From assembly GCA_021307315.1 (NCBI GenBank), contig JAJSPD010000059.1, forward strand, positions 124,001 through 188,000: a stretch of DNA of 64,000 nt, given 5' to 3'. How positions within the stretch are numbered: position 1 is the stretch's first letter; every line of letters starts with the position of its first letter. The notes under the pieces are model-generated. The model was not told where the DNA came from, did not search any database, and saw only the letters and a list, made by a program, of their open reading frames with translations. The position numbers and the translations under genes are program-made. The DNA is from Bisporella sp. PMI_857. Its lineage: Eukaryota; Ascomycota; Leotiomycetes; Helotiales; Helotiaceae. Positions 10,831 through 22,437 of this stretch are shown here, in pieces.

Positions 10831-12642
10831 TAAGTCCGTGCACCCCCATTTGGATACCCCCCCCATTTGGATACCCCGCTTAGCTAGACCGCTACTTCAA
10901 CAAAAAAATCAGTTATTAATTTAATTCTAATCACTATTACTTAATTTTTGAATCCATTAATCTTCAAGTGATAATGCGTCAATACACCGAACAGGATCTG
11001 CTTGCGGCTCTTAATGACGTCGGAAATGGCAAGTCAGTGAAGTTAGCTAGCAAAGAATAGGGTATCCCTTTGACTACTCTGTGGAATCGCAACAACGGTA
11101 GTCAGAGTCATACTATTGCAGCCGAAAGTCAACAGAAGCTCTCTTTAATCAAGAAGAAAACTTGACTAAGTAGGTACTAGCCCAGGAAGCGCTAAGTTCC
11201 CTTTAACTCATGGTCAAATCAAGCAATTTGCAAATCGGCTCTTAGCAATCAAAGGAAGTACGCAAGAACTAGGGAAACGGTGGATAAAAAGCTTTTTACG
11301 TCGTAATCCTATTCTGCGTACTAAAAGAGCTAAGAATATCGATTCTGTACGAGTCAATAGAGCTACAACTACCGTGATTAAAGACTGGTTTACTCGACTC
11401 AATATACCTGCAATTTCGAATATCAAACCTGAAAATCGATGGAATATAGACGAGTCAGGTATAATGGAAAGTATTGGAGTAAATGGCCTAGTTGTAGGAA
11501 GCTCTGAGCGACGTTCTATTCAAAAGAAACAGCCTGGTTCTCGTGCTTGGACTTCATTTATCGAGTGTATTTCAGCTAGTGAAAAGCCCTCTTTCCTCTT
11601 GTTATATTCAAAGGAAAATCAGTACAACAACAATGGTTTCAACAAGATCTTTCAAGCTATAAAGACTGGCTATTTACAGCTACCGATAATGCCTGGACTT
11701 CCGACTCTACAGTTATAGAATGGCTAGAAAAGATATTTCTTCCTCAAAGCTATACTTTTGAGCTTAGACTTTTGATTCTAGATGGCTACGGAGTCATGAA
11801 ACTACTGAATTTATGTATCTTTGTTTTCAAAACAACGTCTATTTACTTTTCTTACCGCCACATACGTCACACGTTCTTCAGCCTTTGGATTTATCAGTTT
11901 TTTCTTTTCTCAAAAGTCACTATCGAACCGCCGTGGGTTTTTTAGCTCTCTTGACTGATTCTAGCCCAATTGGAAAGCAAAACTTTTTTACTTGCTATTC
12001 AAAAGCTAGAAAAGAAGCATTATCCGCAAAGATAATTAAAGCTGAGTGGAAAGCTACTGGGTTGTGGCCAAAATCGATAGCTAAACCCTTACTCAGCCCT
12101 TTACTTCTCGAAAACTCAAATACGAGAAAAAAGACATTACAAGCTAGTCAAAGCAAGTCAGGACCATCAAGAATAGAATCCCCACTTGTACTTCTATCTA
12201 CTCCTCGGAAATCGATCGAAGTAAAAGCTCAAGTGGCTAAGTTTCAAAATTTAAGTACGGACGACCCTTCTACTCAAAGAATCTTATTTCGAAAGATTAT
12301 TAAGGGATTTGAAGATCAGGAATCTGTTTTAGCTAGTAATAGCTACAAAATACAGTTTTTGGAAGTTCAATTAGAAAAAGCTAGGCCTAGAAAAAGAAGG
12401 AAAGTTAAAACAAGTCCAAATTCGAAATTTGCGGATATTTCGAGTATTCGACAAGCGCAATTAGAAGCAGGGGAGGCTATAAATATAGAAAAGGATGAAG
12501 ATGAAAGTAATGAGTCTGATTCTACTTTGGATTGTATTTCGGTTAAGTAGTTATTTAATTAGAACTGTTTTTGTTTGAGCAATACTCGGCTAGGTGGGGT
12601 ATCCAAATGGGGGGGGTATCCAAATGGGGGTGCACGGACTTA
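10831..12642 (+). mobile_element. Complete Fot1/pogo-like DNA transposon with perfect 45-bp TIRs
   Basis: TA target duplications at 10831-10832 and 12641-12642 enclose a 1808-bp element. The terminal inverted repeats, 10833-10877 and 12596-12640, start AGTCCGTGCACC and are identical over 45 bp. Each TIR holds a tandem duplication of the motif CCCCATTTGGATA. Inside is one transposase gene in the + direction, now broken. Size, TA duplication and the transposase type all fit the pogo/Fot1 branch of Tc1/mariner. Confidence 0.9.
10974..12550 (+). pseudogene. Fot1/pogo-type transposase (DDE) pseudogene
   Basis: Coding traces run nearly the whole element. They include an N-terminal helix-turn-helix (MRQYTEQDL... 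then GIPLTTLWNR), a CENP-B-type DNA-binding region (THGQIKQFANRLL), and DDE core motifs WNIDESGI, then TDNAWTS and LILDGYG, then the PPHTSHVLQPLDLSVF box. The C-terminal tail is Lys/Arg-rich. Lesions: a TAG after KE near 11059, a further stop and frame change near 11160-11210, a frame change near 11700, and another right after LILDGYG near 11790. The last 245 codons (11813-12550) are open. The product cannot be made as one protein, so the element is non-autonomous at present. Confidence 0.85.
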
Positions 12643-13960
12643 GTTGGTAATCACTTACGATTTGCTCCTTTGACCTTTGAGGATAGCTACTACTCAAGAT
12701 TTGTAAGTAATAAGGCGATCAGTTTTACGGATGTGGTTAAATAATGCTGAATATGACTCATTCGGGCCAATACGCAGTCTTCAGGGATACAAAGGAATTA
12801 TAAATGCAATTAGTCTCAGGCTGAGTACATGTTGTAATATCTTAGTGCTGGGCCCGCTGACTGATTGCGGTGGCAAGAGCCGCCAGATGCGAGGTTGAGA
12901 TAACTTCTTCACTTGATATCAGAATATGGTGCTGGCCAAGGTTTGGCGACAAGGTCGAGTCTTTCACCATCATGTTGCAATATCTTTCAACCTCTGTTAT
13001 CACCCGCTGCCCCTTTTTGCATGCAAAATAGTGATTAGGATGAGTTTTTCCTGGAAGGATTTGAATTTTACACCCCACAGCTTGGAAAAGTTGCCAGCTG
13101 AAATCGGGGAAAATTTGATTAACCAAACCCAGCCTGGGAGTTCATTACAGCGTTAGAATTAAAGGACAAAAATAAGATAGTAGATACTCTACTGAGCATA
13201 GACTCTAAATCACAAAACAGAATAAGCTTATGCCTCTTTGTTATAAAACCCTAAAGATGTATAACTAAAGCCGTTTAATTAGTATACTCTCGCCAAGTAA
13301 ACATTACTCTTCTTTCCAAATATGGCGACCGCTTTCTCCCTCGACAGCAACAACCCGATTAGCCTCCATATGTTTCTTACGTAATTTATCTTCCTTTATG
13401 AAGCTATTCACAGATTTGTTAACTGCAAGTTCAATTATGAAGTCAAAGCGCGTTTGGTCGTCTTTTTAGAGCGCGTCTTAATTGGTTTAGCTATTAGATC
13501 AACTCACTTTTTCGGCTTAGGTAATTGTTTATAATGTCCTTTTTATATTCCTATCTTGATTCCTATATAGTCATCTGTACATCCTGTCGATATACCCTCC
13601 AGACCATGGCTCTCAGTGGCATCCTCACGCACCTTATGCGGTTCCACAAGGGGTACTCCTTAGCAGGGGAGCTTGCCACGAGAGGAGTGAGGGACAGCTG
13701 ATGGTAGTGATCGTGTTCTCTATCGCCTGCCAAACTTTCTACACGGGCGATAGTCGCCCGCACTTCCAGGTTGGTCAAGGGGTCTCTTTCCCGCCTCCGG
13801 AACCCCAAGACCAATGCAAGGAAGGAACTGGCGCAGAAGATGAGGTGGCCCAAAGTCGGAACGTAAAGCGCCATCCCAGCAGGACTCTCCCCGTCTTGAT
13901 CCTATCTCAGCCATACAACCATGTGGACCTTCTGCCTTTGCTTGACCCGCCAGACTTTCC
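12643..13960. other. Intergenic, no convincing gene
   Basis: Short frames at 12842-13126 (-) and 13563-13962 (both strands) show no family resemblance. The GC content rises after about 13.6 kb, where the relic in the next entry begins. Confidence 0.4.
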
Positions 13961-14540
13961 AATGCAGATGACTATCTCCTTCTACTTCTTTAGACATCTT
14001 TTGATCGGATCATCGAGGCGACGTGCAAGTCCATTGAATCAGACAAAATCAGCGTCTTCGGCCTTCACATTGCCAACAAGCTTCATAAACTCAAAACTAA
14101 TGAGTTTACACTACAATACAAACTGCAAGAGACGACCTATAATAAGTACGAAGCTGTCTGGAAACGGCTGTCTTGTTTCACCAATCGGCGAGTATGGTGC
14201 AGTACCGGGCCGGAGCTTTCCTGCTGGCTGACAGACGCTCAGAAGACCAGCCTAGAGGATACGACTCAGGGGGGTGCCCACAGGACTGGATCCAGGCGTT
14301 CGGACACTGCAACGACGGCAAAGGCACAACACGAATGAGATCTTGATGACAGCCTCTTGAAGCTCTGCATTGCTCTGATGGACCACGCATTGTATGGCAG
14401 TATCTACGAGAGCATCATCGCCGTCTTCTTTGCTGTTCTGGGACTGAAGCGTGCAAAGGCTTCAGGTAGCCTGGGATATATTCATTTCCATCACGCCAGT
14501 ATCTATGCCCCACACCTAAAAGCAATCCCAAAGGAAATAT
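13961..14540 (+). pseudogene. Remnant resembling the DUF3505 / helicase-associated family
   Basis: One plus-strand frame reads NADDYLLLLL, stop, then FDRIIEATCKSIE, ISVFGLHIANKLHKL and YNKYEAVWKRLSCF, continuing to a TGA near 14337. A second frame continues with DSLLKLCIALMDHALYGS, YESIIAVFFAVLGL and HASIYAPHLKAIPKEIF. The FxIALxDHxLxGxxYESxxVxFLAVLG pattern is one I know from the long fungal proteins that accompany RecQ-like repeat helicases, often near telomeres. At least two stops and a frame change show decay. The helicase core itself is not present. The family assignment is from memory of the pattern only. Confidence 0.42.
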
Positions 14541-15785
14541 TTATCAGTTTCCTTTCTCGTGCCGCTTATTGGCTGGCGGCCCACGCACCATGTCACCGCC
14601 TGCGCGCAGAGTTCCTTTTAGCTCGTTTCCCACCACCCCTTCACTCCTATGGATTTAGACAAACAGGTGTGACAGCCGAGCTTCCATTTTCTTACTTTCC
14701 TCTATTTACTTATGCACATATTTGAGTAGTTTTCAAAGCCAGCCAACCCGCCAATGCCCTAACAACCTACGTTATGGAGGGTCACGGCTCTCTCTCCTTT
14801 AACTCAACCCACGTCGCCGCCATTATCTTCACCCGCCGTTAGTACGTCTGAATCCTGAGTGGCATGATGCTCACCTCAAGACAACGCATAGCGATGAGAT
14901 CGTCAGCGCTGAGGGGAAGGGCTGTGTCGAGGCGTAGGTAAATAGCACTTGTAGCGCCGCTGAAGTGTCGTTATAGATCCTACCAACATGTCCTTTCTCT
15001 ATTGTAAAATAAGAACCTGTATAATTTTAGAATAACCGGCGGAATTCTTCTATGTGGATAAACTATAAATTTTCTGTACTAAGTTTCCTGCTTGCCTTAT
15101 GCTTGAATTATATAGAACAAAGCCTTTTCTATTTGGTGGTTTTAGTACTGCTATTATACCTGTTTTCTTACTGGAAAAGTTTATTACTCGTAAAATTTTC
15201 TCTGTACGAAAAAATCGGATATCAATGTGTCCAGCATTTAGCCTCACAGATTATAAAGCACAAAGCTCGATGCTCAGATGCGCCAAGCATTCTTGCCCTT
15301 GCTAACAGTCTGCCCCCCTGATACTTCAGGAAGTATCCTGTGTTTTTGTAACTGCGATGAAGTTATTGTTTGTTGAGCAAATTAGTTTGAAAGCCTTAAA
15401 TTTTCCATGTAACAATTCTCACAGTAACTAAACAGTTATCTCCGTTTTGGTGATTAGGAATGTTTGAAAGTTGTTGCGCTAGTAGAGTTGGCTCTGACGG
15501 AGGCTAAAATATAGATTTCTGGCGGAGGTTGATGCGATGATAGAGAAGAGATAGAAACAGAATGTAGTAGGAAAGTGAGATAGAGCGACAAAGCAAGTGT
15601 GATGCCCTTATAATAAGTTCAAGGAACAGCAATAGAATTCGCAGTTCTCAGGAGAAACGCGACAATGGTCGAGAGTATTGATATTTGCTACTGGTACTCT
15701 CAATTAATGAATATAGGTCAGCTCAGACCATGTCCAGTAGTTTGCAAGACAAATGAAAGAACTCTTGAGTTCCAACCTCAAGATC
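14541..15785. other. Intergenic, nothing recognised
   Basis: Open frames at 14357-14725 and 15050-15321 have no coding character beyond the relic above. The segment ends downstream (3') of the minus-strand gene at 15786. Confidence 0.45.
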
Positions 15786-17519
15786 TCAGTATTCGGCCCC
15801 TGTCATATCCATCCTCACCTCCTTACCACACTGCCAAGCTTCATATCCCTCACCCATGACCATCCTCTCAAGCTTTTGTTCAAGTGCCTGCCTGCCATCC
15901 AGCACTCCCTTGCCTGGGATACCACAGCTCGTACCCCAATTCAAATGAACGAAGAAGTTCTTCAGACCTTTGAGAGCAGCCACAGGCTGAATAAAGGCCG
16001 TGTATGTATCCCACATACGTTCTTCATAAACAGAGTTTGGCTCTTCTCGCAGGTTCCAGACTGACACATAGAAATTTTCTGTCAACCGAATTTCAAGGTT
16101 TAGGATTGCTGGAGTGACCTCTTTTGATAGTAAATCAATCGTGTCTATCCAGTTGTTCCAACCCGCCTGGCTGGGCTGCAGCATGTTAAGCTCAGCCGGC
16201 TCGAACTCAAGTTTCAGAGAGGTGAGAAATAGTAGAGAGCCTTTCGTGAACTGCTTCAGGCCGGGAATGATTATCGACGTGCTATCTCCCGGCGCGGGAT
16301 TGTCGCGCGAGAGCATAGGGTGCACCATGGATACTGTAAATTCATTCCTCCCATAGAACACTTCAATAGCAGCCTCCCGAAGCTCACGACAAACAAGAAA
16401 AAATGCGGAGGGGAACCCTAGGCTCTCGCAATAATCGCCACAACGGAAGTTAAATGCAGAGTGACCCTTGTAACAGAAACATCTTAGAAGGCTGCTGTCC
16501 ATAAATTCATTGCTAGTGGCCGTTCCATTGCCACGACATGATCTGGGATACCGCATATGGCCCTGTCTGCAACAAATTTCGTACCCGCTTGCTAAGTTTG
16601 TTTGTTGGAGGATATTAAGTTGAATCTCTTTGGGTAGATCCAAGAACCGGAATGGCTGTAGACTAACGGGAGTTGAGCGGCCAGTGAGACGTAACGCCGT
16701 TTCTTTTGCTACGCTCTGCAGATCATCATCGTAATCCCTCGCCAGGCGCAGCCCACAATCTTGCAGGATTGGCACTGAGAGCAATGGCTTGACAATTAGG
16801 TCAACTGTTCGTCGGTCTTCGCAATCGCATATCACATATAGCGAAAGGTGGCCCGGCTGAACGGTTTCCGCCCATCGCCGACAGACGCGCTGCCAATTTG
16901 AAATGATGGTCTGATGCGAAGCAGATACATGGCTCAAGGGGGCGTCATGGTGCGAGGGGTCGATGCAGGGGAAGTGGCTATTCCCGCATCTGCGGTTCGG
17001 AGGACCGCAACATAGACCACGGCAAGAAGCGAGGTTTACTCGAACAATGAGGAAGTTGATGATGGCCAAAGTGGACTCCCTGAACTGTTCCAATGCTCTC
17101 AATCCGCGGGGGGCCCGACGCGTGATAGCAAAGCGATTCTCGCCGTAGAACAATCGAGTCAATTCCTCGCCGACCACGCGGCAGACAGCAAACAGACTGA
17201 GTGGCAAAGGGGGCAAATGGAAATCGTCACGGTGATCATAATCTTCCTGATGGCTGGTGATGTGCCGTCTCCTGCGTGTCGCCCAATAGTTCATGTGAAT
17301 CATCTGCCCGGAGAGCAGGCCGGCTTCATGGTAGATCTGACGCCGAATGCTGAATGGGAGGGCGAGGAAGTGACATTTTGCATCTGGGGAAGCCCTTTTT
17401 CTCAACGTAGTGGAGGGGAAGAAGAGGGTGATCCTTTGCTGGCTCATGATGTGGTGCCCGTCAACCTTCGTGCCCATTAGAGAATGATATGCCCGGAACC
17501 TGTCGGGAGCCTCAGGCAC
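15786..17519 (-). CDS. Hypothetical protein with two F-box/2EXR-like halves
   Basis: Single exon, 577 codons. Two related segments recur. The first half has ALPFSIRRQIYHEAGL (about 53-68) followed by VCRVVGEELTRLFYGENRFAI (about 112-132). The second has LDLPKEIQLNILQQTNL (about 293-309) followed by VCRELREAAIEVFYGRNEFTV (about 377-397). The L-P-x-E-I-x-x-x-I opening with a later VCRxxxxExxxxFYGxNxF box is the pattern of fungal F-box-like and 2EXR-type proteins. Duplication of the whole unit in one chain is less usual. A Cys/His cluster lies at about 166-185. There is no signal peptide or membrane segment. Function is unknown; a substrate-adaptor role would be a guess. Later in-frame ATGs at codons 15 and 25 are alternative starts. 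Confidence 0.7.
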   Translation of the reverse strand: MPEAPDRFRAYHSLMGTKVDGHHIMSQQRITLFFPSTTLRKRASPDAKCHFLALPFSIRRQIYHEAGLLSGQMIHMNYWATRRRRHITSHQEDYDHRDDFHLPPLPLSLFAVCRVVGEELTRLFYGENRFAITRRAPRGLRALEQFRESTLAIINFLIVRVNLASCRGLCCGPPNRRCGNSHFPCIDPSHHDAPLSHVSASHQTIISNWQRVCRRWAETVQPGHLSLYVICDCEDRRTVDLIVKPLLSVPILQDCGLRLARDYDDDLQSVAKETALRLTGRSTPVSLQPFRFLDLPKEIQLNILQQTNLASGYEICCRQGHMRYPRSCRGNGTATSNEFMDSSLLRCFCYKGHSAFNFRCGDYCESLGFPSAFFLVCRELREAAIEVFYGRNEFTVSMVHPMLSRDNPAPGDSTSIIIPGLKQFTKGSLLFLTSLKLEFEPAELNMLQPSQAGWNNWIDTIDLLSKEVTPAILNLEIRLTENFYVSVWNLREEPNSVYEERMWDTYTAFIQPVAALKGLKNFFVHLNWGTSCGIPGKGVLDGRQALEQKLERMVMGEGYEAWQCGKEVRMDMTGAEY

Positions 17520-20500
17520 CTACATCCTCCCCACCTTAGCTACTTTCTCCTTCCCCCTCTCTTCTCTCTTCAGACATTTGCAGTCCTTTAGCTACTCCAT
17601 ACAGTTCAAGCTGTAGTTCACACTATCAGAGCTTCCCATTCGATTGCCGTGATCCATAATTGAGTCGCTACAGATCCTTCGTTCGCGCTGGAGATGGTTT
17701 TCGTGTCTGGCCCTAACAATCTAATGGATAGTAGTGATATGGACTCTTCGAATTGTATCTTCGACGTTGAGTTGAGCCGCGATAGACGGGGGAGGTTTCG
17801 CGTCAAGATTATCGCTAAGTCAAACGGGCACGTGGCATCTTCGTTAGAGTTGCCGTCCACCCAGTCCGACGGATATGACAGACACAAATAAGTTAAGAAT
17901 AATAAGCTTCAAAGTGAATCTGAGCACCTTCCCCTAGTCCTCCCTTCTATATCCCTGTGCAGCTCGATTTTTCTTTCTTTTTCAGCACACACTGCGATTC
18001 CTGTAATCCCCATGTGCATGTTTCTGAGCCAATATTGCGCCTACCCTCTTGCTCCAAACCCATGTCTGAGCAGAAAATAAGCTAGAATCCCTCATCCCAA
18101 TGACCTCAAGCAACATGTCTCGTGGCGGAGCCCGCCTTTTCACTCTTCTATATAACAGTCGCTGTGCAGCGCATGGGAGAATCCATGATGCACCTTGCTT
18201 CTCCATCAATATTTGTCAATAAAATAATCCCTTGTCTCTCCTTTCGTCCACCTTCAATTTTTAGAGTGAGGCTACTTTCGTCCGCTCATCCTTGCATTCT
18301 CCGGCTTCATCATGGCATCTGGAACTACATGATGTCGCAACAAATCCTGCGCCTCTACGTGGCCCTATTTCTCCTTCGCTAACTTGCAACCACCGCGCTT
18401 GCAAACTTTTCGAGCTTGTCGATTTCAATAGGGCGACCTTTAAAATAGAGGGTCCGGTAGTTATCAAACTAGTGGACTTCACCGAGCTCTTTATCTTTCT
18501 TGCTCGCTTCCGCGTACTCGTCATTTAGGCAGTCGACTTTCAGTTTCGCAAACGATATTAATAAAGATTCGCTGCTTCGAAGGAAAGTAAATGCTCGTCT
18601 TGGTCTCATTTTCGTCTACGTTCGAGAGAGCGGTACGCGTAGCATAACACAGGAAATGTTCGTATATGGCGCTGCATTTGCTGATCGCCTGCGTTCCTTG
18701 GTAGCTGAAAGGGCCATTTGTTTATAGGTCCATTTTTTCGTGATATCTACTTTAACACATCAGGATTATCGGCATCAGCTAGCGCGCCCAACCAACGGCT
18801 AAAAATCTGGGTCCAGCAAATCAGGAGTCCGCTCCAACTCGGGCTTGTCTGGGTCTGCGAAAATAAGACGTTTGTACGATATTGTACTTGGACTTCCCGA
18901 GCACCGCATTTCACTTTATAAACTAGAGCGGGGAACTTAGCTCGACTACGAGCACCTTTTTCCAGCAGCTTCAACTGCCGCTCTTTGACTTTTCACACCA
19001 ATTTTGCATTTCTTGGGCGATCTGGTCCTCGACCTCGCCGTCATCGTTTTGCTATAGAGAAAATTGGAAATTCACACTCGACGGCAATGTCTGCGATGAA
19101 AATAATTACTAGAACTACGATGTTTTAAATAGAGTTTTTAGCAAGCTAAACTAATCGTTTTCAAAACCATGTATGTTAATTAGCAAAATTTAGGTTTCAG
19201 ATACTACAGATAGGCTACTTACTAAAGGAGTGAAAAAAGTCGGCACAATCTCAAGTGCTTTAACAAAATCACTTCGCGGTCCTGATTTTAGCCTCCCTGT
19301 TGTCCGGGCTCTTTTAAACCGGGAACCTGATATCTCAAGAATCGCTGCTGGCTCCTTTACCTTCCACTTCCTCTGATAAAGTGGGCTGTGTAATACCGAT
19401 GGCAGAACAGATTTGTTCAACTCCTGAGCAGGCTGATCAGTATTAAAGTACTGGACAAGCTCGATAACAAACTTCTTCGCAGTCGCTGCAACTGCCTAGC
19501 GATGGGTAGCGACTGTCAGAGGTATAAAGCAGTGTTTAAGCGATACTTTAGCAGTCGCAGCTGAAAGCTGCGTAGTGCTATCCGACCTCTTATTAATGTA
19601 AAAGAGGCAGGGCTAGTGATAACTGCTTGGTCGCGCTTATGCTGGTGGCAGAGGCAATTCGCAAGTGGTCGAATATACGTGAGATGTTGATACCAGAGCT
19701 TGTTTACGCTTAGGCTACAGTAAACCCACTGGGTTGGTTTTTTAACCTCTCGACCAACCCCATTTCACGGGCTACTTACGTTAGCAGGGAGGGCTCGAAC
19801 AATATAGAAGGAGTTATTTGTTGTGGTGGAGCTTTATGGTACTCTAAAACTAGGAAGATCCGGCCATGGGAGATGAAAGCGTTCGCATTACCTCGGGTGT
19901 GATCCACTTGTAGTGTTGATCTCAGTTCTGCGGCATGGGATTCCATTTCATTAGTCAAGTGATTACAGAGCAGGAGCTTTGCTTTGAGCTAGTCTACTTG
20001 TTGGAGGTGGTGCTGTGAGTAAAGGATAAAGACATTACAATCTGGTGACTAGCTGATGTTTGCCCGGGCTCCCTCCTTCCTCGTGATCCGCCGCCCATAA
20101 TGCAGTAGCTCGATAAAGTTACCTAAGGCATAAAAGCCATTTATTCCTTTTGTAGATTGTCACATAATCAAAAACCAATGTATATCTCGTTTTAAATTTA
20201 TGTATTTGTAAATCGGCTTTGCCGCCACATTATGCTATATATTAATTAAGCTTTCAAAGGTAAACGGGGGTCACTAGAGACAACGTCATGTTCTGATCTC
20301 AAGTAAGCTCTCTTACCGATAGTCCAAATAAAAAGCAGATACTTGATGCATTATCAGAATCCGCCTGTGAGAGGCTATGCCTCGAATCTGACGATATTGG
20401 ATACCTAGTACTACTTACGATATCGATGAAGCAGGAAGAGAGAGAGAATAACAGAACCACCCATCTAGGGTCTGGCCTTACATACCACCAGCCAAGCCAC

Positions 20501-20559
20501 CAGCCACACAGAACTTGACCTGTTACACCTCTGTTGTATTTGAGGTACAACCCCGGGAC
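17520..20559. other. 3-kb intergenic stretch, nothing recognised
   Basis: Only short frames (up to about 90 codons) with no splice partners. It separates the left accessory genes from the biosynthetic cluster and may hold eroded repeats; I could not identify any. Confidence 0.45.
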
Positions 20560-22437
20560 TCAGCCGTGCCGTGGATGAAATCGAACCTTGACTGGAGGCC
20601 TCTGCGTCTGTACAAGTTGTCGACACTGGCGAACGAGATCAACATCCGGATCAAGAAGTTCCCAATCAAAGGCGAACACCAACTTTGCCAGGACAATGCG
20701 CATCTCAATCTGCGCCATTTGGAGGCCCATGCAGCCTCGTGGTCCCATAGCAAAAGCCAGATTAGTAAGCCGCCGATCCATTGACTGCCTCTCATCAATC
20801 CACCGCTCAGGCTTAAACGTGTCTGGATCAGGGAAGTTGCGTTGGTCTCGAGCTATAGTTCGTGTTTCCGCCATAACGATTACGCCTTCCGGGATATAAG
20901 TTCCATCTATGGTTTCTCCGGGTGAAACACGAGGCAAACCAGAGACGGGTGGAAACAGGCGAAGACCTTCTTCGATCACGGCTTTCAGGTAAGGAAGTCG
21001 AGCGGTAGATTCACCGTCTATCTCTGCGCTGTCCTTGAAAGCGGAACAGACTTCATCTTTGAGTTTGTCGAAGCAACGCTTATTCTGTGCCAGGAATGTG
21101 GTTGTTCCTGTCAAGACAATTGCTATGGTCTCTGCTCCTGCGACCATAAAGACACTCGCGTGCGAAGCGAGCTGATCTTCGGTCAACTCGCCTTTCAGGA
21201 CATGTGAAAAGAAATCATCCTTGGCGACATCTCCAAGTTTGACTCGTTTTTGTATCTTCTCCATGGTAAGTCGTCGGTGCATGTCGTAGATTGCAGCCTG
21301 TTCCTTCGTCATGAACCATGGACTAGCGAGTTTTAAGATTGGGAGGCGCATCAAGAGACCGGGAATGATCTGAATGAAATTCGCCGTCATAATGACCTAG
21401 AAAAGGCAGCCAGCGGTCAGTATTGCTCATCTGGAGAGAATGACTCTTGAGTCAGTAGAGGGAAAGGCACAAAGGGGCATTTACGCTTGTCCAGAAGTGT
21501 GTCTTGGCATTTTTGACTGCATCGAAAGACTCGCCAAATGCAAGTTCACCTACCCAAATGTTTTAGCCTTCATATACGATAAATGGGGAAGATTTCACAC
21601 ACCGAGGATATCAAATGTTATCCAGTTGAACGCGTCACTGATATCTACAGTCTTCTTTTCTTCGACGCTAAGACGACGAAGGGTTGCCACCAACAGATCC
21701 GTGTAATCCTGGATCACGCGTTCCTGATTCCGTAGAGCTTTGGGACTGAACCCCGGGGAAAGCAAGTCACGGGTCGCTGCAGCTTCCTCTACATCTAGGA
21801 TGTGAAACATACCAGGCGCATTAAAAGTTTTCCAAAAGATTTCCGGTTTCGGAAAGAGCTTGCGTCCTTTCAGAGGGTGGCCGTAGATATCCCGAAATGC
21901 TTGGGGTTTGATGAACGACAAGTCATTGGGGGCAATTCGGACAACGTCCCCTAGAGGTATTAGTTGCCATATACTTCAAGAGGCCTGACGTAATACCCAC
22001 CATATTTGTCATGGGCATTCTTCATTATTGTCGGCCAATTGCCGCTTGTCCATGCCCATGCATACCAGAACTATTGAGCAAGATATCAGCACAATACCAG
22101 AAGACGAGACAGCAAAGTTGCAAAAGTTTACATTTGTAATTGCCGCGAGCCTCGGCCCAGGATAGCGTGCCAAAGGGTGAAACCAAGTTGTGTAAACAAT
22201 CCAAATAGTGGAGTAGACTATGGGCTGTGAACAGTAAGTATCGACTTTTCAAACTTCACTGAGCACTCCCATACCAAAAGAAGTAATACACATGGAAGCA
22301 GTATATATGATTCGGTAAACGAGGACCAACCAACCCAGTAGCCGATGAGCTGTAAACAGTTAATATCAAAGCATCAATAGCTACATAGAGTACTCCCATA
22401 CCGAAACAAGCGATATCGAACCGAGAAATAAATACAT
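20560..22437 (-). CDS. Cytochrome P450-A, microsomal class II type
   Basis: Seven exons on the minus strand: 22437-22402, 22349-22275, 22224-22132, 22070-22001, 21950-21603, 21549-21485 and 21396-20560. They join to 1524 nt, 507 residues, with every junction in phase and GT-AG. The N terminus is a membrane anchor (about residues 1-50), then [17 protein letters not shown] (proline hinge). The I-helix has the normal acid-threonine pair, VAGAET. The ExxR of helix K is in [15 protein letters not shown] follows, and the haem loop is [10 protein letters not shown] with Cys451 as thiolate ligand. The sequence resembles the CYP65-like group that includes trichothecene C-15 hydroxylases, but the substrate is not inferable from that. 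It is divergent from P450-B with a 1.1-kb intergenic. Likely a hydroxylase in the phenylalanine-derived pathway of this cluster. Confidence 0.9.

Noticed and set aside
20560..21390. P450-A as a short 276-residue protein
   Set aside because: It would lack the membrane anchor and the N-terminal half. Six upstream exons with consensus splice sites complete a 507-residue P450.
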